NCBI GenBank assembly: GCA_965660625.1
Contig: CBFIAR010000005.1
Coordinates: 92,605 to 156,604, forward strand
Direction: 5' to 3'
Source: Glaciecola sp965660625
Lineage (GTDB): Bacteria; Pseudomonadota; Gammaproteobacteria; Enterobacterales; Alteromonadaceae
Length of the DNA: 64,000 bases
Shown: piece by piece, positions 8,444-16,980 of the stretch
Numbering within the stretch: position 1 is the stretch's first letter
Layout of the letters: each line of letters opens with the position of its first letter
Notes under the pieces: generated by a model
What the model was told of the DNA's origin: nothing
What the model saw: the letters and a program-made list of their open reading frames with translations, nothing else
Databases searched by the model: none
Translations under genes and position numbers: made by a program

Positions 8444-10828
8444 TTACCAAGCGTAATCTAGTCGCAATCCAATCAATGGCTCGGCTTCGCTACTGTCTAT
8501 TACTTCAACGCCTCTACGATAATCAAATTCACTGTCATCACTGGATGAAGCTTCAGTAACATTAATGACATCAAGAAACGCGGTAATATCAACTGGACCA
8601 ACAGCTCGGCGATAGTCTACACGAACGTTTAACAAGCTAGTACTACCTTTTCGGCCGACGTTCTGCTCAGTAATCTCTTTGGAAAAGCGTAAAGGCTGAC
8701 CTGGCCCCAATACATCAGAGTGAATTATAAATATGTCATCAGGTCTGCCAGAAAGATATTTATATCGACCTGCAACCTTCCAGCGATCATTGATTTCCCA
8801 AGTTAAGCCCAATGTAGCGACATGTTCTCGGCTAAACTCAGCGTCAACATCTCCTCGCCCATCTTTTCGATCAACTACAGCATCATTGTAAGAATAGCTT
8901 GCTGTAGCGATTAAACCTTCTTGGATTGTACCATTAAGCACAACATCAAGCCCATAGGATGACCCATCACCCGTATTAGCAAACGTGCCGTTTGCGCGAT
9001 CAAGGTCAACAACTAGATCATCGAGTTTTTGATAATATGCTTCCGTCAGCACTGACCAATCGTTATTCACAAAGGATTCTAACCCAAAACTCGTGTGAGT
9101 AATTGTTTCATTTTTCAGTTTATTCGATTCATTGGCTGCTAGCTCTAGATATCTTGGTGACTGGTGAAATAGGCCTGCTGTTGCAAAATATCTTATCGTC
9201 TTACTGGGCTGCCAGTTTAGGCTAAATCTAGGGGAAACTAGGCTCTCGTCAGCAAAACCATCCTGCTCAACTCGTAAGCCTGCACCAAAACCCCATTCAC
9301 CAAAATCAAACTTTTGGTCAACGTAGCCAACATAGTTTGTCTCTTTTTGCAGTATCGAAGAATTAATGTTCTCAGGGGTTAGAACAATGTAGCGTTGCGC
9401 GGGGTCAGGTCTGAAATCATCTCTATCGTAGACAAATCGAATCCAGTCGCCATCTAAAACAGTGTCGTAATCTAATTCAACTTGTGTAACGCGAGCGCCA
9501 GCACTGAATATTCCCCAATTATTAATTGTTTCAAAATCGCTGCGCCAACCAATTTCAGTTTCATTTTCGCCGATAGTTATAATGTTTTCGCGCACTGGAA
9601 AGCTTGATGCAGGTGATCCTAGAGCAACCTGGTCGGGAAATGCTTCACCTTGCGAACTAACCTTGTCACTTTTACGGTAGTAAATTTTGTTAGTCCAAAC
9701 AGCGTTATCACCAATTAGCGATTGCAATGTTACGCCATACAGATCACTGTCTTGCTTAAAGTCAAGTAAGTCCACATCTTCGAAATTGGGTGATGCGAAA
9801 ACATGTGTGACATCCCTCTCATATTCTTCATAAGTGTCTACCAATAAAACTTCAAATGTATGATTCTGGTTTACCGGGATCACTGATTTCACAATAACGT
9901 CCCGTAGAACAGGGTTACCAATGTCTAACTCTTCAATTGTTTCAAATAATTCACCAAAATCTAACCTTCTTGCAGAAACGAGCAATGCTGAATCCTCTGC
10001 AATACCCATAGGGCCATCATAACCTACCTCAAAACCTGCAAGATCATAGCGGAAACTTGCTGACGGGCTTGGGTTACCGTCGGCAACATCAAGTTTGAGC
10101 AGTGACGCTGCTCTGCCACCGTAGGCCGGTCCCCATCCACCCGGTGAGAATTCAGCACCGCTGATAACGTTAGGTGCAAAAATAGAGAATCTACCGCCGC
10201 CTCCAACATCTTCTTCTTCACCCAAAGTTGCATCAAAGTGAACAGCTTTATCAAAAGGAAAATCGTCAACAAATATCAGATTGTCTCTGGGGCCTCTGCC
10301 GCGCACACTAAAGCTAGCGAACTCACTTGCAGACGCTAGGCCAGGCAAACCGTCTAGTGATAACAATGGATCAGCTCCGCCTCCAACAGCACTGCGCAGA
10401 GCCTCTCTGTTAATATAGGTACTAGAGCCAGAAGCAGATAAATCGGACTGTCGCGCTCTGACCTCCACTATTTCAATAGGGTCAGCCCTTAATTCAACAT
10501 TTAACCTAATGTTTTTCCGTGTAAGTACACGAACACTTGGCTCAAACAATGTTGCAAATCCAACTTTATCTACGTTTACCGTGTAGAGACCAGGGTTGAG
10601 TTGCTCAATGATAATGCGACCTTGCTCATTTGTTTGTAGTGTTTGTTCTGAGGCTGTGTCACGCTCTTGTAGCGTGACTTTAGCACTTGCGATTGGCCGT
10701 TCAGTAATCTGGTCTTTAACAACTATCGTCAACGCGCCAGGAGATTCTTCCGCTTGGACAACTATCGGAAAAACAATAAAGAGGGCATACAGACTCAATA
10801 TTAAGCTAAGTTTAACTTGCTTTGTCAT
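8444..10828 (-). CDS. TonB-dependent outer-membrane receptor with N-terminal carboxypeptidase-regulatory-like domain
   Basis: The protein has 794 residues. A signal peptide ends near residue 26 (VVQA). Next comes a beta-sandwich of carboxypeptidase-regulatory type, about 32-112 (ALTIVVKDQITERPIASAKVTL, GLYTVNVDKVGFAT-like blocks). The plug follows (SVRGRGPRDNLIFVDDFPF, then SIFAPNVISGAEFSPGG), then a long beta-barrel ending in IGLRLDYAW with a terminal aromatic residue. A good ribosome site (GAGGG) precedes the ATG. Receptors with this N-terminal domain take up varied substrates, from siderophores to glycans or peptides. The plug alone does not tell which, and no substrate-processing genes are adjacent. 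Its position as first gene of an operon with its own two-component system suggests ligand-responsive control. Confidence 0.92.
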   Translation of the reverse strand: MTKQVKLSLILSLYALFIVFPIVVQAEESPGALTIVVKDQITERPIASAKVTLQERDTASEQTLQTNEQGRIIIEQLNPGLYTVNVDKVGFATLFEPSVRVLTRKNIRLNVELRADPIEIVEVRARQSDLSASGSSTYINREALRSAVGGGADPLLSLDGLPGLASASEFASFSVRGRGPRDNLIFVDDFPFDKAVHFDATLGEEEDVGGGGRFSIFAPNVISGAEFSPGGWGPAYGGRAASLLKLDVADGNPSPSASFRYDLAGFEVGYDGPMGIAEDSALLVSARRLDFGELFETIEELDIGNPVLRDVIVKSVIPVNQNHTFEVLLVDTYEEYERDVTHVFASPNFEDVDLLDFKQDSDLYGVTLQSLIGDNAVWTNKIYYRKSDKVSSQGEAFPDQVALGSPASSFPVRENIITIGENETEIGWRSDFETINNWGIFSAGARVTQVELDYDTVLDGDWIRFVYDRDDFRPDPAQRYIVLTPENINSSILQKETNYVGYVDQKFDFGEWGFGAGLRVEQDGFADESLVSPRFSLNWQPSKTIRYFATAGLFHQSPRYLELAANESNKLKNETITHTSFGLESFVNNDWSVLTEAYYQKLDDLVVDLDRANGTFANTGDGSSYGLDVVLNGTIQEGLIATASYSYNDAVVDRKDGRGDVDAEFSREHVATLGLTWEINDRWKVAGRYKYLSGRPDDIFIIHSDVLGPGQPLRFSKEITEQNVGRKGSTSLLNVRVDYRRAVGPVDITAFLDVINVTEASSSDDSEFDYRRGVEVIDSSEAEPLIGLRLDYAW

Positions 10829-11724
10829 ATTGTTATCCCTCTATGTATTAGCCGTGATTTCAATTTCAACTCTTCACACATAATAATACCTTATTAAATT
10901 GATTGTTCTTGTCTGGTGATTCCCAAGGAGTTTAACAAAGCAAATGTCGCTAAAATGTCGCCGAAACATGAAGAAAATTTTAAGCTGAATAATTGGAAGG
11001 TCTTTCAATCTTATGACTGGCGCTATAAAACGTTACACAACACGTTCAATAAATCCAAAGGAAGTGCATATACGCAGAAAAATTCAAACATTTTAGATAA
11101 TCTCTACAGCTTTCAGAAGCAAATCTTTAATAGTGAAGATCGTTTGTATTACTCTTAACTTTCTTACAAGCATTTCCAAGAAATTTAATCATTCGATTTT
11201 AAAGATCATTAAATATCTGAAAGTCTGCTTTTTATAATCAAACTAATTCAACGCTAAAAACGCTCAATGATCGCAATTTTTTAAAGCGGTAGCCCAGCGG
11301 TCACATTACGACCGTCTCCAATTTGCTCGCAGCTGCGCATCGGATAATTGCAATCGTTGTCACAGAATTAATTTTAATATTCTGCCGTTCAACTGCGGCT
11401 TTTGGATGTGACTTGCCGGTCAGGTATTCTCGTCAAATCAACATTTCACTCCAGAAATAGTACTTTATGGCAGTGTCGGCAATCTGCCCTAAGGCGTCAT
11501 ATGCGCACAGTCAGTTTTCGCTGTTTTCCAGAATTTCACATTTTCTGCTGCCCATCCCTCACCTCGAGAAATTAACCCCAATAGCAGTTCAGTAAAAGTT
11601 CAGTGTTCGGTTGAGAAATATCATTAATTTTCTTTCACTTTGTCCTATGCGAACCAGAAAAAGAACCTGCTAAGTTCGGAATAGTTTCGGTCATCTTTTT
11701 GAGCGCAGTAGTCAGATACAAAAA
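10829..11724. other. Long intergenic region between TonB receptor promoter and chaC
   Basis: About 900 bp without a convincing gene. The part beside the receptor must hold the promoter of the receptor/two-component operon. A GTG-started 80-codon frame at 10916-11158 (plus) exists, but it has no ribosome site and an AT-driven, Asn/Lys/Ser-rich composition, so I do not call it. The remainder has no repeats or RNA that I can see. Confidence 0.4.
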
Positions 11725-12324
11725 TTAGGTATTGTCTTCATTTAGATTAGAATCTAACAACCGCAAAGCGAACTCAACGGCCATTATATGCTCATCGTTA
11801 ACACCGTATTCTCGCAGTGAATTTGCCAAATCATATACATAGCATTTATTTTCACCGCTTGGTCCTCTACTTGCGTGTATCTGCGCAGCGAGTTTATCTA
11901 TAGTAGCTTCTCCTAAATATGCTTGGTTTTCTGGGTTCGCTATATAAACCAGACCGCTGACTGTTTGTCCGATGTTACGGCCTGATACAAATTCTATGTC
12001 TATTTCTTCTCGCAGGTAACCGTTTTTTTCTCTGTGATCTAAATGTTCAAAAACCGTCGGATTAACTTTATAAGCCATCCCAAAACATGGTGTGTTGTTA
12101 GATGAGACCAAAGTAGCGACACGCCCTGGCTTTTCAATTGTGCCTCTATGGTCGCTACTTCCTTGCCAAAGTCTGCGCTCATAACCGTATATATTTGCAG
12201 GTCTACGCTCAATATACTCAAAATCAACTTTATAAATCAATGAGCCGTATCCAAATACCCATAGTTCATTATATGTCTGTAGGTTTTGTCTGCTCTTGTT
12301 AAGTGATTGTGTATCAAAAGTCAT
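11725..12324 (-). CDS. chaC: ChaC-like gamma-glutamylcyclotransferase
   Basis: This 199-residue cytoplasmic enzyme is predicted to cleave glutathione into 5-oxoproline and Cys-Gly. The signature FGYGSL is at residues 24-29 (WVFGYGSLIYK). The glycine/arginine-rich WQGSSDHRGT segment and PGRVATLV follow. The catalytic glutamate sits in DHREKNGY (Glu99). The length fits the ChaC family (about 180-230). It stands alone between two long non-coding stretches, so no operon context helps. In E. coli the homologue neighbours the Ca2+/H+ antiporter gene chaA; no such gene is here. Confidence 0.85.
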   Translation of the reverse strand: MTFDTQSLNKSRQNLQTYNELWVFGYGSLIYKVDFEYIERRPANIYGYERRLWQGSSDHRGTIEKPGRVATLVSSNNTPCFGMAYKVNPTVFEHLDHREKNGYLREEIDIEFVSGRNIGQTVSGLVYIANPENQAYLGEATIDKLAAQIHASRGPSGENKCYVYDLANSLREYGVNDEHIMAVEFALRLLDSNLNEDNT

Positions 12325-12901
12325 AGTATTTACTTTATTTTTCCTTGGACGCTACTTTCAAATTTAGGAAGTGTCAAGTTACCGACATCGGATGAATTTA
12401 ATGGCAGTTTGACTACCTGTTCCAAATTTTGGACACACCTTACGCTGCCCCACTCTACAAAAGCTCTATCTCGGAAAACGCTGTCAATACTTGCCTGCAT
12501 TCAATGGCGATAAAGCCTAAACAGATTATTAACCACACCGCAGCATGACACAAATCGGTGAGCCTGACTTGGGATTTAAATTTCCTCATCTGCCTTTCCG
12601 GTTACCGAAGTGAGGAAAGCCAAAACCAGCATGGTTACATAAGCGCTTCTTCTAGCCATAGCATCTTTAGCAACGTAACCTGCAACAAGCCAACCTCGCA
12701 ATTTTAACTTGTGGCTGAGATTTGTTCATGTTTGGATAATACCCTCAACCATGCTGTTAGCTTATGATGCGGCACCATAATCCTCGACTTAAAATTGCCA
12801 ACAGTATTGCTTCAGATTTATATTTAACGACCTAAAGCCGCGCTAAACTAAATTAAAAGTTTAGCGAACTAGCAGATGAAATTTTGAAAACGTATGATAT
12901 G
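12325..12901. other. Intergenic region with a coding-like relic
   Basis: This stretch mainly holds the chaC upstream region. On the minus strand a frame ends at 12576; from the ATG at 12657-12659 it encodes 27 residues (MARRSAYVTMLVLAFLTSV and a short charged tail). In-frame coding-like sequence (GWLVAGYVAKDA) continues upstream of that ATG. It looks like one membrane helix of a vanished protein. There is no ribosome site and no recognisable family, so I do not call a gene. Confidence 0.35.
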
Positions 12902-12935
12902 AAAACAAAGCACCTATCGAATGAAAGATGCTTTT
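12902..12935 (-). terminator. Terminator of the 13-kb PEP-CTERM gene
   Basis: Read on the minus strand, AAAAGCA (complement of 12929-12935) pairs with TGCTTT (complement of 12907-12912) across a 16-nt loop and is followed by GTTTTC. It lies 16 bp after the stop codon. The hairpin and its flank are recognisably related to the terminator of the neighbouring 54-residue gene. Confidence 0.65.
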
Positions 12936-12950
12936 AGAAAATTGTTCAAA

Positions 12951-13610
12951 TTACTTTTTTAAGCGACGTGCGCCTAGACCAATCAAGGCTAATGCTAGGA
13001 TGGCAAGTGTTGATGGCTCTGGGACCTCATTAATTTCCAAACCATTTAAACGAACAAATGGTGAACCAGATTGGTCGGTATCCATTACAACACCCGTAAT
13101 TTCGAATGATAGCGTACCGTTATCTGAACTCATAAATGTTCCGGTTCCACTATTCACTAAATTAGAGGTTGGGTCGACAAGCCTGTTCCACGTAATGTCA
13201 ACTACACCACCAGAACCAATCACCGGAGTGAAGGTATTTTTCATGTCAGTTGCCCACTGAAGAGCGCCGTTAAAGCGGTCCGATGAAAAAAACGTGATAT
13301 TGAACAAGCTATTTGCATTTAACCCACTCAACGTTAGCGTCATCGGCCCTGCAGTATTATCATAAAGAAAATCGTTATACAAATTGGAAAAATTAAATAA
13401 CCCAGCGTCAGACAAAGTGTTTCGATTATACAATACTCCGTCAAAAGTGAATGTAATTCCACCGACAGTAGCATTGTTTGCATTAACGCCATTGAACCCT
13501 GATTGGGTTACACCACTACTCGTTTGAAAATCAATGAGCGTTGCGTTTGTAAAACCACTAACCGATAACGCGAACCCTAATAAAGCTGCTTTTATCATTT
13601 TAAATTTCAT
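12951..13610 (-). CDS. PEP-CTERM sorting-domain protein
   Basis: The protein has 219 residues when started at the ATG at 13608-13610. That start has AAGGA eight bases upstream and begins a clear signal peptide (MKFKMIKAALLGFALSVSGF, cut near TNA); a longer frame to 13685 has no such support. The body is beta-rich, with Asn/Gly/Thr and repeated LTLSGLN- and FSSDRF-type segments. The C-terminus is a textbook exosortase substrate tail: VPEPSTLAILALALIGLGARR then LKK, that is a PEP motif, a hydrophobic helix and basic residues. Such proteins are exported and processed by an exosortase (EpsH/XrtA family), often linked to exopolysaccharide. No exosortase is in the window. The ectodomain family is not recognised. 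Confidence 0.88.
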   Translation of the reverse strand: MKFKMIKAALLGFALSVSGFTNATLIDFQTSSGVTQSGFNGVNANNATVGGITFTFDGVLYNRNTLSDAGLFNFSNLYNDFLYDNTAGPMTLTLSGLNANSLFNITFFSSDRFNGALQWATDMKNTFTPVIGSGGVVDITWNRLVDPTSNLVNSGTGTFMSSDNGTLSFEITGVVMDTDQSGSPFVRLNGLEINEVPEPSTLAILALALIGLGARRLKK

Positions 13611-13642
13611 ATTGCTATCCTTGTGTGTATCGGTTTCCTGAA

Positions 13643-13658
13643 TTATCAGACTTGATAA
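13643..13658. promoter_or_regulatory. Dyad TTATCA-N4-TGATAA upstream of PEP-CTERM gene
   Basis: A perfect 6+6 inverted repeat with a 4-bp spacer begins 33 bp before the start codon of the PEP-CTERM gene. Its position suits an operator or promoter-proximal site. The binding protein is unknown. Confidence 0.35.
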
Positions 13659-14013
13659 TATCTTTGTATTTATTCGTAAATGCATAAATCACACCGTTTA
13701 TTTTTATTATTGAATAACAACAACATACGTTACAATTTAATTTTAAGATGCGAAAATTGTAAAGAAAGCTGACATTAAAACGCGGAATTTTTATTCAGTT
13801 ATAAATCACATACTATTTTATTAACTTTTACTTTTCAAAACAGGTTCACAGAACAACTTTACACTTTTGTAAGAGCCATTAATTTCATATTGTAAGTTCC
13901 CCGCTTTCTAATAAAAGAAAAAATTCATCTTCATTATTTTTATACCTAAAAAGTATAACAGATCCATTCATAGCGCTAATATGCAATAAACATGTCGACA
14001 TATTGAAAACAGA

Positions 14014-14050
14014 CATAAAAAAAGCGCCTATCAAACGAGAGGCGCTTTTA
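14014..14050 (-). terminator. Terminator of the 54-residue PEP-CTERM gene
   Basis: On the minus strand AAAAGCGCC pairs with GGCGCTTTT across a 12-nt loop and runs into a further T-tract. It is a strong intrinsic terminator, starting about 14 bp after the stop codon. Confidence 0.9.
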
Positions 14051-14064
14051 GAAAATTGTTAAAC

Positions 14065-14229
14065 TTACTTTTTGAAGCGACGGACGCACAGAGCAATCAC
14101 ACCAAGTGCAAAGATCGCTAGAATTGATGGTTCTGAAACTGGAACGGGCGATGGCGGTATAGCATTAGCAAAACCGCCGGCGGTTAATAACAATCCTGCA
14201 ATAGTAACTTTTAACATTGTATCTTTCAT
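14065..14229 (-). CDS. Minimal PEP-CTERM protein (signal peptide plus sorting tail)
   Basis: This 54-codon gene has a good ribosome site (AGAGGA six bases upstream). It encodes a signal peptide (MKDTMLKVTIAGLLLTAGGF, cut near ANA), a linker of about a dozen residues (IPPSPVPVSEPS) and then directly a sorting tail, ILAIFALGVIALCVRRFKK. The motif reads VSEPS instead of the usual VPEPS, and there is no ectodomain. The last five residues (RRFKK against RRLKK), the sequence after the stop and the terminator all resemble the gene at 12951-13610, so the two share ancestry in their 3' ends. Either it is an internally deleted copy or a genuine mini-substrate. If processed, only a short peptide would be released. 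It has its own terminator, which argues that it is expressed. Confidence 0.7.
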   Translation of the reverse strand: MKDTMLKVTIAGLLLTAGGFANAIPPSPVPVSEPSILAIFALGVIALCVRRFKK

Positions 14230-14568
14230 GATGAGTCCTCTTTTCTACACGCTACCTGAATCATCAGGTTTGTTGTTATTGTTTTGAGTTGTTTTTATTA
14301 ACACTTAGCAAGCATTAATTAAGCCATTATTTTTATCTATAAATAACAATGACATACATTGTACGAAAATTTCAATTAACAAAAAGTGTTAAATAATCTG
14401 ACAGTAAAAAGTTTAATTTTCATACAATGATGAGAGTATATAGCAAGTAAGATTTTAGGGTGTAGAAGTTGGCTGTCGCAGGCTTAAAAGTTTAGGTGGC
14501 CGAGTTTGGCTCATATTTATTTTATTCGGTAAATATTCGTTACTACTTAGGCTGAAAGCCTTTAGATT
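14230..14568. other. AT-rich intergenic region
   Basis: It holds the upstream region of the 54-residue gene, including a small dyad CCTGA-N4-TCAGG at 14251-14264. No gene or RNA is seen until the tRNA. Confidence 0.4.
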
Positions 14569-14645
<77 letters not shown>

Positions 14646-14880
14646 ATTGCGGTAAGCGGCGCGTATAATAACGATGCACATCAGAATGCGCAAGCGCTTT
14701 TTTAAAATATTTTGATTTCCAGAAACTCACATAAAAATGTGCTTACTCATCCACAAATGATCATCCCAAATATGTTGTTAGCTAGAGATTAGGGGTCAGT
14801 CGCCCGATTCTTATAGTAACGACCCGATGGCTAATCGAGAAAATTTAGTCTTATTTAAAAATCAGCATGACGACAGAGCA

Positions 14881-15960
14881 TTAACGCTTCCTATCTCTCT
14901 TCAAGTTTATCGGTTGGATGCTCGACAATATGTCATCAGATTCTAAATGGCGTAAAAAGTCTTCAGCAAGACGGTCTGATTGTTTAATGGTCTCAAGCCA
15001 GTATTTGATCCTTTGATCAGCATCCATGTCCTTAAAATCTTGCCTATCTGGTATTTTTGAGTAAGGGAGCTTAGCTACAAATTCATGACTTGGCACCAAC
15101 ATAACGACATTTTCGTAGCTACTTTCGTGGCATTGCCTACTTGGCACATTTTTATCAAACCAGCCCGGCGTGGGCGTATTATAAAAGTGAGGATAAAGCA
15201 CCAATTCTGATTGTTGAAAAGCAAGGTCAAAATGATAATCAATAATACCACCATCACGATAAATTCCCGGCTTCGCACTGGGTATGTCTTTTATGCCCTC
15301 TAATACCATAGGTATTGAACCCGAAGCCATCAAAGACGGTACGAAATTATCCTCACCTAACAAATAATAGTCTGTTGGAAAATGATAAGGGTCAGAGAAT
15401 AAATCTTGCTTTGGTTTAGATGAAAACACGGCGCGCGTAAATTGCCTTGAGATGGATTTTCGTTTTACCATATTTCTTGCTGCGGCAATCGATAAGCCCA
15501 ATAACTGTGATGTTTTTCTCTCAGAAGCAACTAAGCCATGGCAGTGCTGAACAAAAAAGTGCACATTTTTTTTGCTTGAGTTAAGCGCTTCAGAAATACC
15601 GGTTTCACCAAGCATTCTGTATAAGAGCTCATATCCCTTTTCAGTAATTTCTTTGGCCTTCGGTTTTTCTGAATACACAGTTCGGGCATAGTTATTGGCT
15701 AGCCTTTCAATTGCTTCAGCAGGTTTATCTTGTGCTAAACAAGCTGCACGAAAAGCACCCGCTGAACTGCCCATGATATCAATTGATGCAGACGCTGAAT
15801 CGAGAAATTCGGGAAACATAATTTTATCTAAACCGGCTAGTACAAACCACTTGGGTCCTCCAGAAGCCCCCAAAAACCCACCAAATAGTCCAGCGTGAAA
15901 GCCTTCTTCTTGAATTCTTTTACGTGCAACGCTACCCGCATAAATATTGAGTGAAGACAT
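14881..15960 (-). CDS. Patatin-like phospholipase
   Basis: This 359-residue putative acyl hydrolase has the patatin catalytic elements in order. The oxyanion-hole glycine motif is GASGGPKW (31-38), the nucleophile motif GSSAG has Ser66, and the Asp of the Ser-Asp dyad is Asp236 in RDGGIIDYH. There is no signal peptide, so a cytoplasmic or membrane-surface role is likely. The protein is monocistronic and diverges from the ACT-domain gene. Substrates cannot be told from sequence; phospholipids or other lipid esters are the family's usual targets. Confidence 0.87.
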   Translation of the reverse strand: MSSLNIYAGSVARKRIQEEGFHAGLFGGFLGASGGPKWFVLAGLDKIMFPEFLDSASASIDIMGSSAGAFRAACLAQDKPAEAIERLANNYARTVYSEKPKAKEITEKGYELLYRMLGETGISEALNSSKKNVHFFVQHCHGLVASERKTSQLLGLSIAAARNMVKRKSISRQFTRAVFSSKPKQDLFSDPYHFPTDYYLLGEDNFVPSLMASGSIPMVLEGIKDIPSAKPGIYRDGGIIDYHFDLAFQQSELVLYPHFYNTPTPGWFDKNVPSRQCHESSYENVVMLVPSHEFVAKLPYSKIPDRQDFKDMDADQRIKYWLETIKQSDRLAEDFLRHLESDDILSSIQPINLKRDRKR

Positions 15961-16201
15961 CTAGGCCCGATCATCCTTTCCAGTGTATACAAATTCGCTG
16001 TATAGTTTGCGTTAAAACAAGACGTAAATACAGTTCAATTAGACATTTTATTAGGTTTTAAAAATGCAATTTAACGATTAATAATCGAAGTGCACGTTAT
16101 ATAGACAATTAACATTTACTATTTAAAACATGGTGTTATACACTTAGGCATAAGTCGCACACAAGGTTATCCACAACTTTCGTGGATAAGAGAGAATAAC
16201 A

Positions 16202-16585
16202 TTGGGAAAACAAACACTTTCGGTTTTAGAGTCTACATTTGCAATTCATTCCTTGAGTGAAGAGCAAGCAATACCTTCATCGGTGCTCAGTAGTGACTTT
16301 TATTTTATCGGCAAAACACACGACGAACTCTCGTTGGTAGTAAAACAAGAGATCCAAATTGAAGCAATTGAATCTGACTACGATTGGCGGGTACTTGAGG
16401 TATTAGGCCCTCTCAACCTTTCGATGGTAGGCATTATGGCTGAAATTGGAGCTGTTCTCGCCGCAGCAAAAATAAGTATATTTGTTGTTTCCACGTTCGA
16501 AACAGACTATTTTTTGGTAAAATCAAATACATTATCGAAGGCCATTGCTGCACTAAAAAAAGCGCGCTACGACATCATCCAATAA
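16202..16585 (+). CDS. ACT-domain protein
   Basis: The protein has 127 residues and a TTG start preceded by GAGAG. The C-terminal half has an ACT fold pattern (WRVLEVLGPLNLSMVGIMAE, then a helix and ISIFVVSTFETDYFLVKS), as in the small tandem-ACT proteins that resemble amino-acid sensors. No catalytic domain is attached, so a ligand-binding or regulatory role is likely. It lies 50 bp upstream of yffB on the same strand and could be cotranscribed with yffB-dapE. The ligand is unknown. Confidence 0.75.
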   Translation: MGKQTLSVLESTFAIHSLSEEQAIPSSVLSSDFYFIGKTHDELSLVVKQEIQIEAIESDYDWRVLEVLGPLNLSMVGIMAEIGAVLAAAKISIFVVSTFETDYFLVKSNTLSKAIAALKKARYDIIQ

Positions 16586-16635
16586 GTAACGTTTGTTAAT
16601 ATTGAAAAGTAATCAAATACGAGGATACAAGACAA

Positions 16636-16980
16636 GTGACAAAGCTATACGGCATACCAAATTGCGACACTATCAAAAAAGCGAAGAAGTGGCTGAATTT
16701 AAACGAGATCGAATATCAATTCCATGATTATAGAAAAGATGGAATAGACAGCAAGTGGCTCGCAGAAACCGAAACAAAACTGGGTTGGGAAAATATGCTC
16801 AATACGCGCGGGACGACTTTTAGAAAATTGCCTGAGGATCAAAAAAACGCGATCAATAAACAAACGGCTTTGGCACTTATGCTTGAATTTCCAGCCATGA
16901 TAAAGCGCCCTATTCTGCTTTCGGAAGGTAACTATTATGTTGGCTTTAGTGCAGCAAACTACAGCGCGGTTTTTGCATGA
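16636..16980 (+). CDS. yffB: ArsC/Spx-family reductase-like protein YffB
   Basis: This 114-residue thioredoxin-fold protein has a GTG start. The N-terminus TKLYGIPNCDTIKKAKKWL has the single active-site cysteine of the YffB group, not a CxxC pair. The C-terminal half has the family's KRPIL segment with the cis-proline/arginine features of ArsC-like proteins. Its stop overlaps the dapE start by four bases (ATGA), giving the widespread yffB-dapE pair. It is probably a glutathione- or thiol-linked reductase of unknown substrate rather than a true arsenate reductase. Confidence 0.87.
   Translation: MTKLYGIPNCDTIKKAKKWLNLNEIEYQFHDYRKDGIDSKWLAETETKLGWENMLNTRGTTFRKLPEDQKNAINKQTALALMLEFPAMIKRPILLSEGNYYVGFSAANYSAVFA

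Noticed and set aside
10916..11158. GTG-started 80-codon plus-strand frame
   Set aside because: No ribosome site, Asn/Lys/Ser-rich composition typical of random AT-rich DNA, no recognisable motif.
12576..12659. 27-residue hydrophobic minus-strand ORF
   Set aside because: No ribosome site and no family; one helix of a possible lost membrane protein is not enough for a gene call.
14072..14287. 71-codon plus-strand frame
   Set aside because: It lies antisense to the 54-residue PEP-CTERM gene, which has a ribosome site, signal peptide, sorting tail and terminator.
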